Assembly: GCA_001725415.1 (NCBI GenBank)
Contig: MEGH01000001.1
Location: forward strand, 1-64,000
DNA from: Pseudonocardia sp. SCN 73-27
GTDB lineage: Bacteria > Actinomycetota > Actinomycetes > Mycobacteriales > Pseudonocardiaceae
DNA: 64,000 nucleotides
Reading direction: 5' to 3'
The position numbers and the translations under genes are program-made. Shown one piece after another: positions 45,595-56,724 of this stretch. Positions within the stretch are counted from its first letter, which is position 1, and the number at the start of each line of letters is the position of its first letter. Below the pieces are notes generated by a model that ran no database searches, was not told where the DNA came from, and saw only the letters and a program-made list of their open reading frames with translations.

Positions 45595-47286
45595 TCAGTC
45601 GCTCGGGACGACCTTCGCGCCCGGGGTGCCCGCCACCGCGTCGGCGACCGGCTTGAGCCGCGGCGAGTCCTCGTCGGCGTGGTAGTCGGCGGGGTGGGTC
45701 TGGTCGGCGCCGTTGGACACCTTCCCCGCCTGCAGTACGGCACTGACGATCACCGCCACCAGCAGGTTGACCACCAGGGCCACGAAGCCGACGTAGATCT
45801 GGACGGTCGAGCCCGCGAACGGGTGCCATCCGAACACGGTCAGCTTGTCCAGCGTCAGCGCCGACCCGCCGAAGTGCGCCTTGCCGTTGGCCGGGTTCGG
45901 GATGAGGTACAGCAGGTACATGCCGTAGCCCATGCCGACGACCCAGCCCGCCACGAGCGCCCAGCGATGCAGCCAGCGCGTGTACAGCGCGATCGCCACC
46001 GACGGGAGCGTCTGCAGGATGATGACGCCGCCGATGAGCTGCAGGTCGATGGAGAACTGCGGGTCGACGAACAGGATGAACGCCACCGCCCCGAACTTGA
46101 CGACGAGCGAGGCCAGCTTGGCCTGCCGCGCCTCCTGCCCCGGTGTCGCGCCCTTGTGCAGGTACTCCTTGTAGATGTTGCGCGTCCACAGGTTCGCCGC
46201 CGCGATCGACATGATCGCCGCGGGCACGAGCGCGCCGATGCCGATGGCCGCGAACGCGATCCCCGCGAACAGCGAGCCGAACTGGGAGTCGAACAGCGCC
46301 GGGATGATCGTGTTCGTGTCCGGCCGGCCGGTCGCGTTGTTGGTGATCGGCTTGACCCCCGCCGCGATCGCGACGTAGCCCAGCAGCGCGAGCAGGCCCA
46401 GCAGGAACGAGTACGCCGGCAGCGCCACCATGTTGCGCTTCAGGACGTTGCGGCCCCGCGACGCCAGCACACCCGTCAGCGAGTGCGGATAGAGGAACAG
46501 CGCGAGCGCCGACCCCAGCGCCAGGGTGATGTACTGCAGCTGGTTGTTGGCCGTCAGCAGGATCGAGCCCTGCGGCTTGCCCCCGCTCGTCGCGCTCGGC
46601 TGCGCCATCTTCTGCTCCGCCGCCGAGAAGATCTCCGACCAGCCTCCCAGCTTGGCGGGCAGGTAGAACACGGCCACCAGGATGACGATGTAGATGAGGA
46701 TGTCCTTGACGAACGCGATCAGCGCGGGCGCCCGCAGCCCCGACTGGTACGTGTAGAGCGCCAGGATGACGAAGGCGATCAGCAGCGGCAGGTGCCCGAG
46801 GAAGCCCGACGCGTTGATCCCCATGGTGCGCAACACCGCTTCGAGGCCGACGAGCTGCAGCGCGATGTAGGGCATCGTCGCGACGATCCCGGTGACGGCC
46901 ACGATCAGCGCCAGCAGCGAGCTGCCGTAGCGGCCACGCACGAAGTCGGCGGGCGTCACGTACCCGTGCACCCGCGACACCGACCACAGCCGCAGCACCG
47001 GCAGGAACACCAGCGGGTACAGCACCACCGTGTAGGGAAGCGCGTAGAAGCCCAGCGCGCCGGAGCTGAACAGCAGCGCCGGGACCGCGACGAACGTGTA
47101 CGCCGTGTAGAGGTCACCACCGACGAGGAACCAGGTGATCCACGAGCCGAACTTGCGGCCGCCCAGGCCCCACTCGTCGAGGTGCGCCAGGTCGCCGCCG
47201 CGCTGCCAGCGGGCGGCCATGAAGCCCATGACCGTGACGAGCAGGAACAGGACGAGGAAGACGGTGAGCTCGAGCCAGTCGATCAT
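45595..47286 (-). CDS. mctP: MctP-like sodium:solute symporter (monocarboxylate uptake)
   Basis: 563 residues with 13-14 helices of the SSS family. Near the N-terminus is the signature GGRKFGSWITWFLVGGDLYTAYTFVAVPA; another helix reads PYIALQLVGLEAVLRTMGI. The MctP branch transports lactate, pyruvate or alanine in Rhizobium and in corynebacteria (family knowledge). The ATG overlaps the DUF3311 stop by 4 bases (ATGA). Function by family; the substrate is probable. Confidence 0.85.
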   Translation of the reverse strand: MIDWLELTVFLVLFLLVTVMGFMAARWQRGGDLAHLDEWGLGGRKFGSWITWFLVGGDLYTAYTFVAVPALLFSSGALGFYALPYTVVLYPLVFLPVLRLWSVSRVHGYVTPADFVRGRYGSSLLALIVAVTGIVATMPYIALQLVGLEAVLRTMGINASGFLGHLPLLIAFVILALYTYQSGLRAPALIAFVKDILIYIVILVAVFYLPAKLGGWSEIFSAAEQKMAQPSATSGGKPQGSILLTANNQLQYITLALGSALALFLYPHSLTGVLASRGRNVLKRNMVALPAYSFLLGLLALLGYVAIAAGVKPITNNATGRPDTNTIIPALFDSQFGSLFAGIAFAAIGIGALVPAAIMSIAAANLWTRNIYKEYLHKGATPGQEARQAKLASLVVKFGAVAFILFVDPQFSIDLQLIGGVIILQTLPSVAIALYTRWLHRWALVAGWVVGMGYGMYLLYLIPNPANGKAHFGGSALTLDKLTVFGWHPFAGSTVQIYVGFVALVVNLLVAVIVSAVLQAGKVSNGADQTHPADYHADEDSPRLKPVADAVAGTPGAKVVPSD

Positions 47287-47576
47287 CGGACGTCCCTCTC
47301 GTCGAGGTCGTCGAGACCGAGGTTGTCGGGACCGTGCGACACCGGCTCGTCACGCGTCATGCGGAAGACGATCGCGACGCTGATGACGCCGATGAACACC
47401 CACACGAACTGGATCCAGTAGAAGAACGGCATCCCCAGGAACGTCGGGTCCTTCTTGTTGAACCACGGCGTGACCAGCATCAACAGCGGCACGAGCAGCA
47501 GCAGGTTCCACGCGCTGAAACGCAGCCCTGACCGCTCGCCACCACCCCGCGGCTCCCGCGGCATCGTCTCCGACAT
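47283..47576 (-). CDS. DUF3311 small membrane subunit of the symporter
   Basis: 97 residues with two helices (LLLLVPLLMLVTPWF, FVWVFIGVISVAIVF). The FFYWIQFVW segment before the second helix is typical of DUF3311. Such genes regularly precede MctP-type symporter genes, so it is likely a partner subunit. The ATG at 47576 is followed by a Gly/Arg-rich cytoplasmic part. Confidence 0.82.
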   Translation of the reverse strand: MSETMPREPRGGGERSGLRFSAWNLLLLVPLLMLVTPWFNKKDPTFLGMPFFYWIQFVWVFIGVISVAIVFRMTRDEPVSHGPDNLGLDDLDERDVR

Positions 47577-47713
47577 CGGTGCGCGCCTCCCTCCGATCCT
47601 ACGAACCTGCGGGATCGTAAGACCGCGCGGCACCGCCCGCACCGCACAGCGCATCACACACTCCGGACACGACGGTTCCGACACGGGTCCGACACGGGTC
47701 CGACATGACGAGA

Positions 47714-47740
47714 CCCGCCGCACCAGGAGGGTGCGACGGG
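47714..47740. terminator. Hairpin terminator after pckG
   Basis: cccgccgcacc (47714-47724), loop aggag, ggtgcgacggg (47730-47740), one mismatch, 21 bases beyond the pckG stop on the minus strand. Confidence 0.75.
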
Positions 47741-47761
47741 CCGTCGGGAACTTCGGGTGGG

Positions 47762-49603
<1,842 letters not shown>

Positions 49604-49841
49604 CTGGTGTGAGCTCTCCTGCCTGGTCAGGCCAACCACCTGACCCTGGGAATGCCGACGCCCACCCGCTCCGCGAAGGCCGGGTGTGGCGCAGGAAGAT
49701 GACAATGGAGATTACCCGGAAAACACTGTTCCACTCCTACGAGTGACCTGTCGACCGGCTCACAAGACCGATCAGGTAATCGATTCAGAGACCAAGGGCA
49801 CAGCAGGATCCGGCTCTTTCCAAGATCGATTCACGCGGTCG

Positions 49842-50585
49842 TCACGTGTTCGTGACGACCCCCACGTCCCTGAGCACGGCGGCCAGCGCATCCGGCTCGG
49901 AGAGCATGGGCCAGTGGCCCGTCGGAAGGTCCCGGATGCTCCACTCGGGGCGCGCCAGCTCCACGAACGCGGGTACCCCCGCCGCAGCCAGCCCCCGCAC
50001 CTGTTCGGAGGGGAAGCTGCTCGCGACGAGAGTCTTCGGCAGCGAGGGGTCGTTCACCCCGCGCGACGCCGATCCCGTCACGACACCGCCCGGTTCCGGG
50101 GTCGCACGGGACCACATGGCCTCCAGCGTGTCGTCGTCCAGCCCGTCGAGGCTCGCACCCGACGCACGCATCCACTCCGCGTCCGGGATCGGGTACCAGC
50201 CGTCGTGCGCCGCAATCCGGACGCGGATCCACTCCTGCGTCGACGGCTGGTGGAAGTCGATGTGCGCCATGCCGTCCGGCATCGGGCCGGTGTCGACGAG
50301 CACCAGGTGCTCGACCCGCTCGCGGGCCTTCTCCGCGGCCGCGACCACGACGGGGCCGGCACCGCTGTGGCCGACGAGGACCACCGGGCCGGTCTGTTCC
50401 CCGAGGATCGCGACGATGTCGGCGACCTGGTCGTCGGCACTGACGTCGGCCGTCGTGGCCCGCTCCCCGATGCCGAGCGGCGTCACCGCGTGCACCTCGT
50501 GACCGTCGGCGCGCAACCGGGCGGCCACCCCGTCCCACGCCCACGCACCCAACCAGAACCCCGGGACCAGCACGAATGTCGTCAT
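49842..50585 (-). CDS. Alpha/beta hydrolase (HNL/esterase type)
   Basis: 247 residues. It begins TTFVLVPGFWLGAWAWDGVAARL. The nucleophile elbow is GHSGAG (Ser ~94), with Asp and His in the order expected (LVLVDTGPM; PTGHWPMLSEP with the catalytic His near residue 225). The form resembles the plant methylesterase/hydroxynitrile lyase-like group common in actinobacteria. The substrate is unknown. It diverges from the WYL regulator gene, 44 bases apart, which may control it. Confidence 0.88.
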   Translation of the reverse strand: MTTFVLVPGFWLGAWAWDGVAARLRADGHEVHAVTPLGIGERATTADVSADDQVADIVAILGEQTGPVVLVGHSGAGPVVVAAAEKARERVEHLVLVDTGPMPDGMAHIDFHQPSTQEWIRVRIAAHDGWYPIPDAEWMRASGASLDGLDDDTLEAMWSRATPEPGGVVTGSASRGVNDPSLPKTLVASSFPSEQVRGLAAAGVPAFVELARPEWSIRDLPTGHWPMLSEPDALAAVLRDVGVVTNT

Positions 50586-50629
50586 GCCGACGACCCTAGG
50601 AACAAATCCGGGCCGATCCGGTCCTGATT

Positions 50630-51595
50630 GTGGAGAATCCCGGAATGGCGTCCTCCGCGAGCCGCGTCCTGGCCCTCCTCGAACTCCTCCAGGCCCGCCC
50701 CGGCCTCACCGGACCCGAACTCGCACAACGCCTCGACGTCGACGAGCGCACCGTCCGCCGGCACCTGCGCACCCTCGACGACGTCGGCGTCCCGGTCGTT
50801 GCCCGCCGCGGCCGGCACGGCGGCTACCGGCTCCTCCCCGGATACCGGCTCCCGCCCCTGATGCTGTCCGGCGACGAGGCCGTCGCCGTCGTCCTCGGGC
50901 TCCTCGCCGCCGAACGCACCGGCCTGCACGCCGCCGCACCCGCTGTCGCCACTGCCCGCGCCAAACTCGAACGCGTCCTGCCCGACGCCGTCCGCGACCA
51001 GGTCCGCGCCGTCGCCGACGTCCTCGGTTTCACCGCCCCCGCCCGCACCGCCACCCCACCCGACGCCGACGTCCTGCTCGCCCTCGGCGCCGCGGCCCGG
51101 GACGGCAACCGGGTCCGGCTGGCCTACCGGTCGTTCGGCGGCGACACCTCCGAGCGCGAGCTCGACCCGTGGGGCATCACCTTCCACGCCGGGCGCTGGT
51201 ACGTCAGCGGGCACGACCACGCCCGCGACGACGTCCGCAACTTCCGCGTCGACCGCATCGCGCGGGTCGACGTCCTCGGCGCCGGGTCGACGCCCCCCGC
51301 CGGGTTCGACGCCGCCGAACAGGTCGTCGCCGGCATCGCCGCCGTCGGCTGGGCGCACGCGATCGAGGTCGTCCTCCACGTGCCCGTCGACGAGGCCCGC
51401 CGGCTCTTGCCCCGCAGCGTCGGAACCCTCGCGCGCCATTCCTCCGGAACGTTGTTCACCGGCCGCGCCGAACACCTCGACGGCGCCGCCCGGATGCTCG
51501 CGGGGCTGGGGGTGGACTTCACCGTCGTCGCCCCTGCAGAGCTGCGGAGCGAGGTCCGCGCCCTGGCCGAGCGTCTCCTCCGGAGGAGCCTGTGA
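50630..51595 (+). CDS. Helix-turn-helix/WYL domain transcriptional regulator
   Basis: 321 residues. The N-terminal winged HTH (ASRVLALLELLQARPGLTGPELAQRLDVDERTVRRHLRTL) is followed by a WYL domain (YRSFGGDTSERELDPWGITFHAGRWYVSG) and a WCX C-terminal part (LRSEVRALAERLLRRSL). WYL proteins bind nucleotide or nucleic acid ligands and often repress adjacent genes. A GTG at 50630 and ATG at 50645 are both possible starts. It likely controls the divergent hydrolase. Confidence 0.88.
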   Translation: MENPGMASSASRVLALLELLQARPGLTGPELAQRLDVDERTVRRHLRTLDDVGVPVVARRGRHGGYRLLPGYRLPPLMLSGDEAVAVVLGLLAAERTGLHAAAPAVATARAKLERVLPDAVRDQVRAVADVLGFTAPARTATPPDADVLLALGAAARDGNRVRLAYRSFGGDTSERELDPWGITFHAGRWYVSGHDHARDDVRNFRVDRIARVDVLGAGSTPPAGFDAAEQVVAGIAAVGWAHAIEVVLHVPVDEARRLLPRSVGTLARHSSGTLFTGRAEHLDGAARMLAGLGVDFTVVAPAELRSEVRALAERLLRRSL

Positions 51596-52507
51596 GCGGC
51601 TCACGACGTTCGACTGCGCTGGGGGCCATGGGACCGAGGGCCGTTCTCGCCTCGTCCGCGACCTCAGCGGCCACGGCGTCCAGCAACGGGGAGCGCAGCC
51701 GCCAGCGTTGCCAGAACAGGGGGACCGTGACCGGCGGAGCGCCCAGGCCCACCAGCTCGCCGGCAGCCAACGGCTCACGCGACTGCGGCGGCATCAGCAA
51801 CCCCCAGCCCAGGCCCATGCGGACGGCGGTGGCGAAGTCGTTGCTCGCGGGCACGAGGTTGCGGGGCGGCGCGGCCGGTCGGCGCCGCGTGAGCGCAGCC
51901 AGCGGGTCTGCAGGTCGTCGCGACGGTCGTAGTCGACCAGCGGCGCCCGCGCCAGGGCCTGCGCCGTCACGCCGTCGGGGAACCAGCGCGCCACGAACTG
52001 CGGCGTCGCCACCGCGTCGTACCGCATCACACCCAGCGGCGTCACCGCACACCCCGCGACGGGCGTGCCCTGCGCCGTCACGGCCGCAGTCACCGTGCCG
52101 TCGGCGAGCAGGCCCGCGGTGAAGTCCTGGTCGTCGCGGTGCAGCTCGAACACGACCGGGTACCGACGCGCGACCCGGGCCAACGGGGCGAGGAACCAGG
52201 TGCCGAGGGAGTCGGCGTTCACGGCGAGCGCGAGCGACGTCCGTTCGTCGTCGCCTCCCAGGCCGCACAACGCCTCGTGCTCGAGCAGCGCCGTCTGCCG
52301 CGCGAGCCGCACGATCGCCGCCCCCGCCTCGGTGGGGCGCACCGGTTTCGACCGCACCAGCAGAATCCGGCCCAGCTCGTCCTCCAGCCTGCGCACCCGC
52401 TGGCTGACCGCCGACGGCGTCAGGTGCAACCGCGCGGCCGCGGCCTCGAACGTGCCCTCCTCGACGATCGCCGCGACCGTCTCCACCAGCTCGTGGGCCA
52501 GTCTCAT
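51519..52507 (-). pseudogene. argP: LysR-family ArgP/LysG regulator, frameshifted
   Basis: From ATG 52507 the HTH (FEAAAARLHLTPSAVSQRVRRLEDELG) and most of the ligand domain read in one frame to LQTRWLRSRGAD, after which the frame fails. The rest continues in a second frame (PPRNLVPASNDFATAVRMGL, then LFWQRWRLRSPLLDAVAAEV), just as ArgP/LysG of actinobacteria end. One C is missing near 51876-51879 (expected gacccggcc, present gaccggcc). It diverges from the lysE/argO gene it would activate. A real inactivation or an error in the assembly are both possible. Confidence 0.8.
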
Positions 52508-52578
52508 GAAGCCAGGCTAAAGGTGCTGAAGAATCCTGAGCTGGATTGTCGCTGCGACGGCTCCTACCGTCGCCGGAC

Positions 52579-53211
52579 GTGCCCGCTCTGCTCTCCGGCC
52601 TCGGACTCGGCCTGTCGCTCATCGTCGCCATCGGCGCGCAGAACGCCTTCGTGCTGCGGCAGGGAGTGCGTCGCGAGCACGTCACCGCTGTCGCGTCGGC
52701 CTGCATGCTGAGCGACGCCGTCCTGATCACGGCGTCGGTCGCGGGCGTCGGCGCCGTCCTGGCCGCTGCGCCCTGGCTCGTCACGGTCGTGCGCTGGGCG
52801 GGTGCGGCATTCCTCGTCGGCTACGGGCTGCTGGCCGCGCGGCGCGCGTGGCGGCCGTCGGGGGAGGCGCTCGTCGTCGACAGCGGTCCTTCCGACGCGT
52901 CGCAGGGCGCGACGGCGGTCCGGACCCGCTCTCTCGCCCCCGTCCTCGCCACCTGCCTGGCGCTGACCTGGCTCAACCCGCACGTCTACCTGGACGTCCT
53001 GCTGCTCGGCACGGTCGGCAGCACCCACGGCGCCGACCGCTGGTGGTTCGCGGCAGGGTGCGTCGTCGCCAGCATCACCTGGTTCACGACGCTCGCCTTC
53101 GGCTCCCGGCTCGCCGGTCGGTGGCTGCGGTCGCCGCGGGCGTGGCGGGTGCTCGACGGTTGCGTCGCCGTCACGATGCCGGCGCTGGGCGTCGGCCTCC
53201 TGCACGGCTGA
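52579..53211 (+). CDS. lysE: LysE/ArgO family amino-acid exporter
   Basis: 210 residues from GTG 52579. The six-helix LysE fold shows [28 protein letters not shown] at the start and the [22 protein letters not shown] motif in the middle. It exports lysine/arginine, controlled in corynebacteria by the divergent LysG (family knowledge). With argP frameshifted it may be unregulated. No Shine-Dalgarno sequence precedes this GTG, and tacctg-like bases (taccgt, 52565-52570) suggest a leaderless mRNA. A TTG at 52546 is an alternative. Confidence 0.87.
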   Translation: MPALLSGLGLGLSLIVAIGAQNAFVLRQGVRREHVTAVASACMLSDAVLITASVAGVGAVLAAAPWLVTVVRWAGAAFLVGYGLLAARRAWRPSGEALVVDSGPSDASQGATAVRTRSLAPVLATCLALTWLNPHVYLDVLLLGTVGSTHGADRWWFAAGCVVASITWFTTLAFGSRLAGRWLRSPRAWRVLDGCVAVTMPALGVGLLHG

Positions 53212-53235
53212 ACCCGGACCCGTGCGGGTTGTGCA

Positions 53236-53280
53236 CGAACGGCCCTGTGCCGCAACTCAGTTGTGCGACTGTGCCGTTCG
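53236..53280. terminator. Hairpin between convergent lysE and MFS exporter
   Basis: cgaacggc (53236-53243) pairs with gccgttcg (53273-53280), with a second inner stem cgcaac/gttg around tca. It overlaps the last codons of the exporter on the minus strand and lies 24 bases beyond the lysE stop. Confidence 0.6.
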
Positions 53281-54825
53281 TTCGGGCTCGGGCGCCGGAG
53301 CCGCAGCCGGGGAAGTCGCGGGGCGGGTGTGGCGGCGCAGCACGATCCACGCCGCGAGCGCCATCGCCGCGAGGATGACCGCACCCAGGCCGGCGGTGAC
53401 GTCGACGCCCAGGGAGAAGGCCGCTCGCGCCGACTCGATCACCGTCGGGTCGGCGGTGTCGACCGCCCCACCGAGGGTCTCGCGGGCCGGGCCTGCGGGC
53501 GCGTCCACGAATCCGCGGTAGACGGCGGTCAGCACGCCGCCGAGCAGGGCCGTCCCGAGGACGGCGCCGAGTTCGTAGGCGGTCTCCGACATCGCCGAGG
53601 CCGAACCGGCGCGGTCGACGGGTGCGGCGGTGAGGACGACGTCGTTGGTCAGGGTCTCGGTCAGCCCGATCCCGGCGCCGACAAGCACGCCCGCGACCAG
53701 CAGCAACGTCGCCCCGGTCGACGCGCCGAGCAGCACGCACAGCGCGTAGCCGGCAGCGGCCGTCGCCAGACCCGTGGGGACGAGGACCCGGATCGGGAAC
53801 CGTCGCGCCAGCCGGGCCGCGGCCAGCCCGGCGACGACGGTCGCCGCGAACCCGGGCAGCAGGAGCACGCCCGACCGCATCGGGCCGAGGCCCAGGACGA
53901 GCTGCAGGTACTGCGCGGCGAAGAACAGCAGGCCGGTGAGGGCGAGCATCGTCGTGAGGTTGGCGAGCATCGCGATCCGCAGCACCGGCGAGGCGAGCAG
54001 CCGCAGGTCGAGGACGGGTTCGCGGCCGGTGGCGGCGAGCCTGCGGGCGCGTCGGACGAACGCGACCCCGGCACCGATGCCGACGGCGAGGGCCGTCGCG
54101 ATCATCGCAATCGATCCACCGGACGCGACGAGCTTGACGGCGAGCACGACCGGCACGACCGCGGCCATCGACAGGACGACGCCGCCCAGGTCGAGACGGC
54201 CGCGCCGCACCCGTGCGGACTCGGGCAGCAGGAACAGCGCGAGGACCACGACGAGCGCGGTGACGGGCACGTTGACCAGGAAGACCGAGCCCCACCAGAA
54301 GTGCGCGAGCAGCGCGCCGCCGACGAGCGGGCCGAGCGCCGCGCCGGCGGCGAAGCCCGTCGCCCAGATGGCGAGGGCGAGGCGGCGCTGGTCGCGGTCG
54401 ACGAACAGGGCGCGGACCAGCGCGAGCGTGCTCGGCATCAGCATCGCACCGAAGAACCCGAGGAGGGCGCGGGCAGCGACGAGGTGCACGGCGTCAGTGG
54501 TGAAGGTGGCGACCAACGACACCAGGCCGAAGCCGGTGACGCCGACGACGAGCAGGCGCCGCGATCCGACGCGGTCACCGATCGTGCCCATGGTGACGAG
54601 CAGTCCGGCGAGGACGAGCGGGTAGGCGTCGACCATCCAGAGCAGCGTGGTCGCGCTCGGGGACAGCGCGGTGGTGATGGCGGGCAGCGCGAAGCTCAGG
54701 ATCGTGTTGTCGACGGCGACGAGCAGCGTCGGCAGGAACAGAACGGCGAGCGCGAGCCACTGGCGGTGGCCTGCGCGCACGGCCGGGGTCGGGCGCGTGG
54801 GGACGCGCGGGATCGCGACGGTCAT
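53257..54825 (-). CDS. MFS drug exporter, DHA2 (EmrB/QacA) family
   Basis: 522 residues with 14 helices. The N-terminal motif LPTLLVAVDNTILSFALPAI is the D1 signature, and GDRVGSRRLLVVG is the A-motif. RALLGFFGAMLMPSTLALV is motif C-like, as in DHA2 antiporters. The C-terminal tail is charged (PEPERTAQSHN). It is divergent from a TetR gene across an operator palindrome, the usual layout of an inducible drug pump. The start ATG at 54825 is placed by the family start. Confidence 0.9.
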   Translation of the reverse strand: MTVAIPRVPTRPTPAVRAGHRQWLALAVLFLPTLLVAVDNTILSFALPAITTALSPSATTLLWMVDAYPLVLAGLLVTMGTIGDRVGSRRLLVVGVTGFGLVSLVATFTTDAVHLVAARALLGFFGAMLMPSTLALVRALFVDRDQRRLALAIWATGFAAGAALGPLVGGALLAHFWWGSVFLVNVPVTALVVVLALFLLPESARVRRGRLDLGGVVLSMAAVVPVVLAVKLVASGGSIAMIATALAVGIGAGVAFVRRARRLAATGREPVLDLRLLASPVLRIAMLANLTTMLALTGLLFFAAQYLQLVLGLGPMRSGVLLLPGFAATVVAGLAAARLARRFPIRVLVPTGLATAAAGYALCVLLGASTGATLLLVAGVLVGAGIGLTETLTNDVVLTAAPVDRAGSASAMSETAYELGAVLGTALLGGVLTAVYRGFVDAPAGPARETLGGAVDTADPTVIESARAAFSLGVDVTAGLGAVILAAMALAAWIVLRRHTRPATSPAAAPAPEPERTAQSHN

Positions 54826-54861
54826 CTCAGAGGTCCTCGAGGCGTGAACGAGCGGGGAGTT

Positions 54862-54883
54862 CTGTACCGTCCAGACGGTACAG
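54862..54883. promoter_or_regulatory. Palindromic operator between the exporter and TetR genes
   Basis: ctgtaccgt-ccag-acggtacag, nine-base arms with a four-base centre, 37 bases upstream of the exporter ATG. It is the expected site for the TetR protein encoded at 54963. Confidence 0.8.
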
Positions 54884-54962
54884 TTTCGCTGGTTGTTCCC
54901 GCCATGGGCCGGGTGTGCGACGTGCCACCCCGCCGGAGTTGTCCGGCTCATAGACTCACGGC

Positions 54963-55499
54963 GTGCCGAGCGCCCGTGATCGCGTCCTCGACGCCTACGA
55001 GACGCTGCTGATCGAGGCCGGCCCCGGCAGCACGACCCTCGACGCCGTCGCCGCGGCCGCCGACGTGTCCAAGGGCGGCCTGCTCTACCACTTCGCCTCG
55101 AAGGACGCCCTCGCCGCGGGCCTGCTCGACCGCCTCCGCGACCGCAGCGCCGCCGACGCCGACGCCATGAAGGCCGACCCGGACGGGGCGGTCGCCTACT
55201 ACCTGCGGACCTCGGTCCCGGGCCGCGCCTCACCCGCCGGGCTCACCCGCACCTACCTCGCCGCGCTCCGGATCGCCGACGCCAGCCCCACCGGCGTCAC
55301 CGCCCGCGAAGCGCTGGCCGCCGTCGACGCCGACGGGCTCGCCGCGCTGCGCGCCGAGGTCCCCGACCCGTTGCTCGCGTGGCTGGTCCAGCTCGTCGGC
55401 GACGGTCTCTATCTGCGCACCCTCACCGGCGCGCCGCTCACCGGGGTCGGCGACGTCGAGGACCTCGTCGGCGTCCTGCGCGGCCTGCTCACGCGCTGA
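54963..55499 (+). CDS. TetR family regulator of the exporter
   Basis: 178 residues from a GTG. HTH: RDRVLDAYETLLIEAGPGSTTLDAVAAAADVSKGGLLYHFASKDALAAGLLDRL, very typical. The rest is the TetR_C type. It probably represses the divergent MFS gene by the operator palindrome. The inducer is unknown. Confidence 0.88.
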   Translation: MPSARDRVLDAYETLLIEAGPGSTTLDAVAAAADVSKGGLLYHFASKDALAAGLLDRLRDRSAADADAMKADPDGAVAYYLRTSVPGRASPAGLTRTYLAALRIADASPTGVTAREALAAVDADGLAALRAEVPDPLLAWLVQLVGDGLYLRTLTGAPLTGVGDVEDLVGVLRGLLTR

Positions 55500-55691
55500 C
55501 GCACTCCACCGGGAGCACCTCGGCCGGGCGACCGCAGCAGACAGCCGGGCCGACGCATCGCGACCGCAACAGCACCGGATGTGACGAAAGGGGTCGGAAT
55601 CCGGCACCCCGCAGCGCATGATGGACGAGCCCACCGGGTACGAGGTTCCTGATAGAGCCGTCGAGACGACCGATCGCAGGAGGCCCCAACC

Positions 55692-56105
55692 GTGACCACC
55701 GGTCAGTACCTGGTGTTCCTCGTCGTCGCGCTCGCCCTCACCGTGGCCGTCGGTCGCGTGCTCTTCCTCTCGGGTGAGCCGTTCCTCGAGGAGGTCTTCC
55801 AGAGCAAGGAGACCGCCCACTCGCTGAACCTACTGCTCACCGTGCTGTTCCACCTGCTCACGCTGGGTGTGCTCGCGATCATCTCCACGGTCGAGGTGCC
55901 CGTCGAGGGCGTCCTGCAGACGATGGTGACCAAGTTCGGCGTCGTGCTCGTCATCGTCGGCATCGCCTACGGCGTGTCGATGCTCGTGCTCTTCCGCGTC
56001 CGCGAACGCCGCCGCGCCGCCGTCACCGCGGAGAACGTCCAGGTGCGGATCGCCGAGCAGAAGAGCCGCCCCGCAGGCGGCGAACCCGTTCCGCCGCCCA
56101 ACTGA
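55692..56105 (+). CDS. Three-helix integral membrane protein
   Basis: 137 residues from a GTG. Three hydrophobic helices (LVFLVVALALTVAVGRVLFL, LLLTVLFHLLTLGVLAIIS, VVLVIVGIAYGVSMLVLF) are followed by a basic cytoplasmic tail (RVRERRRAA) ending Pro-rich. No family is recognised. It stands alone and converges with the 56113 gene, seven bases apart. Confidence 0.7.
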   Translation: MTTGQYLVFLVVALALTVAVGRVLFLSGEPFLEEVFQSKETAHSLNLLLTVLFHLLTLGVLAIISTVEVPVEGVLQTMVTKFGVVLVIVGIAYGVSMLVLFRVRERRRAAVTAENVQVRIAEQKSRPAGGEPVPPPN

Positions 56106-56112
56106 GCTTCCT

Positions 56113-56421
56113 TCAACCCGTCCGGGCCGCCACCGGGTTCGCGCTGCGCGCGATCACCGGCAGCAGGATCGGCAGCCGGTGTGCCGTGACGTTCCAGAAC
56201 CGCGACTCCGGATCCGCCGCCCGCCAGGCCGACGCCAACCGCGTCGCCGACTCCTCGTCGACCACCCGACGCGGCCGCGGGCGCATCCGCGATCGACTGC
56301 GGACCTCGCGGTCGAGCTCTCGCCACGCCGCCGACGCGCTCCCGTGCACGCTCACCGTCGGCTCGCCGGTGTCGTCTCCGATCACCAGCGTGTAGGCACT
56401 GACCACGTCGTACGACGACAC
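56113..56421 (-). CDS. Small hypothetical protein
   Basis: 102 residues from GTG 56421, with GGGAG seven bases upstream. It reads SSYDVVSAYTLVIGDDTGEPTVSVHGSASAAWRELDREVRSRSRMRPRP and ends PVIARSANPVAARTG. It has no recognised domain. Longer readings to 56682 have an unlikely composition. Confidence 0.5.
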   Translation of the reverse strand: MSSYDVVSAYTLVIGDDTGEPTVSVHGSASAAWRELDREVRSRSRMRPRPRRVVDEESATRLASAWRAADPESRFWNVTAHRLPILLPVIARSANPVAARTG

Positions 56422-56724
56422 GGACGGACTCCCTCGACTAGCGGACCGCGACGGCATCGGCGGGTACCAGGACGGCTTGCTCTGAGTCGTGCTCGGTGGT
56501 GCGGGGTGCTGGCGTCCAGAGTGAGGCATCCGGGGCCCGCTGCGGCCACGGCACGCCGCGTGGGCCGCCGAGTCGGCGCGGGTCTGCGCCGATCCGTCAC
56601 CTCCTGGACACCTGCCGAGAGGTCGGGACCGCTCGGCGCCCGGATCCCCGGCCCCGGCGCCACACGAGCCCCACGCGTTCAAGCGGCTCCGGCTCCCCCG
56701 AGCCTCCGAGGGCGGTGGTGCTGG
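56422..56724. other. Short gap without a gene
   Basis: About 300 bases between the small hypothetical gene and the end of the TldE-like gene. Open frames here are of poor composition and I see no RNA or repeat. It may carry the promoter of the 56421 gene and the 3' region of the TldD operon. Confidence 0.4.
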
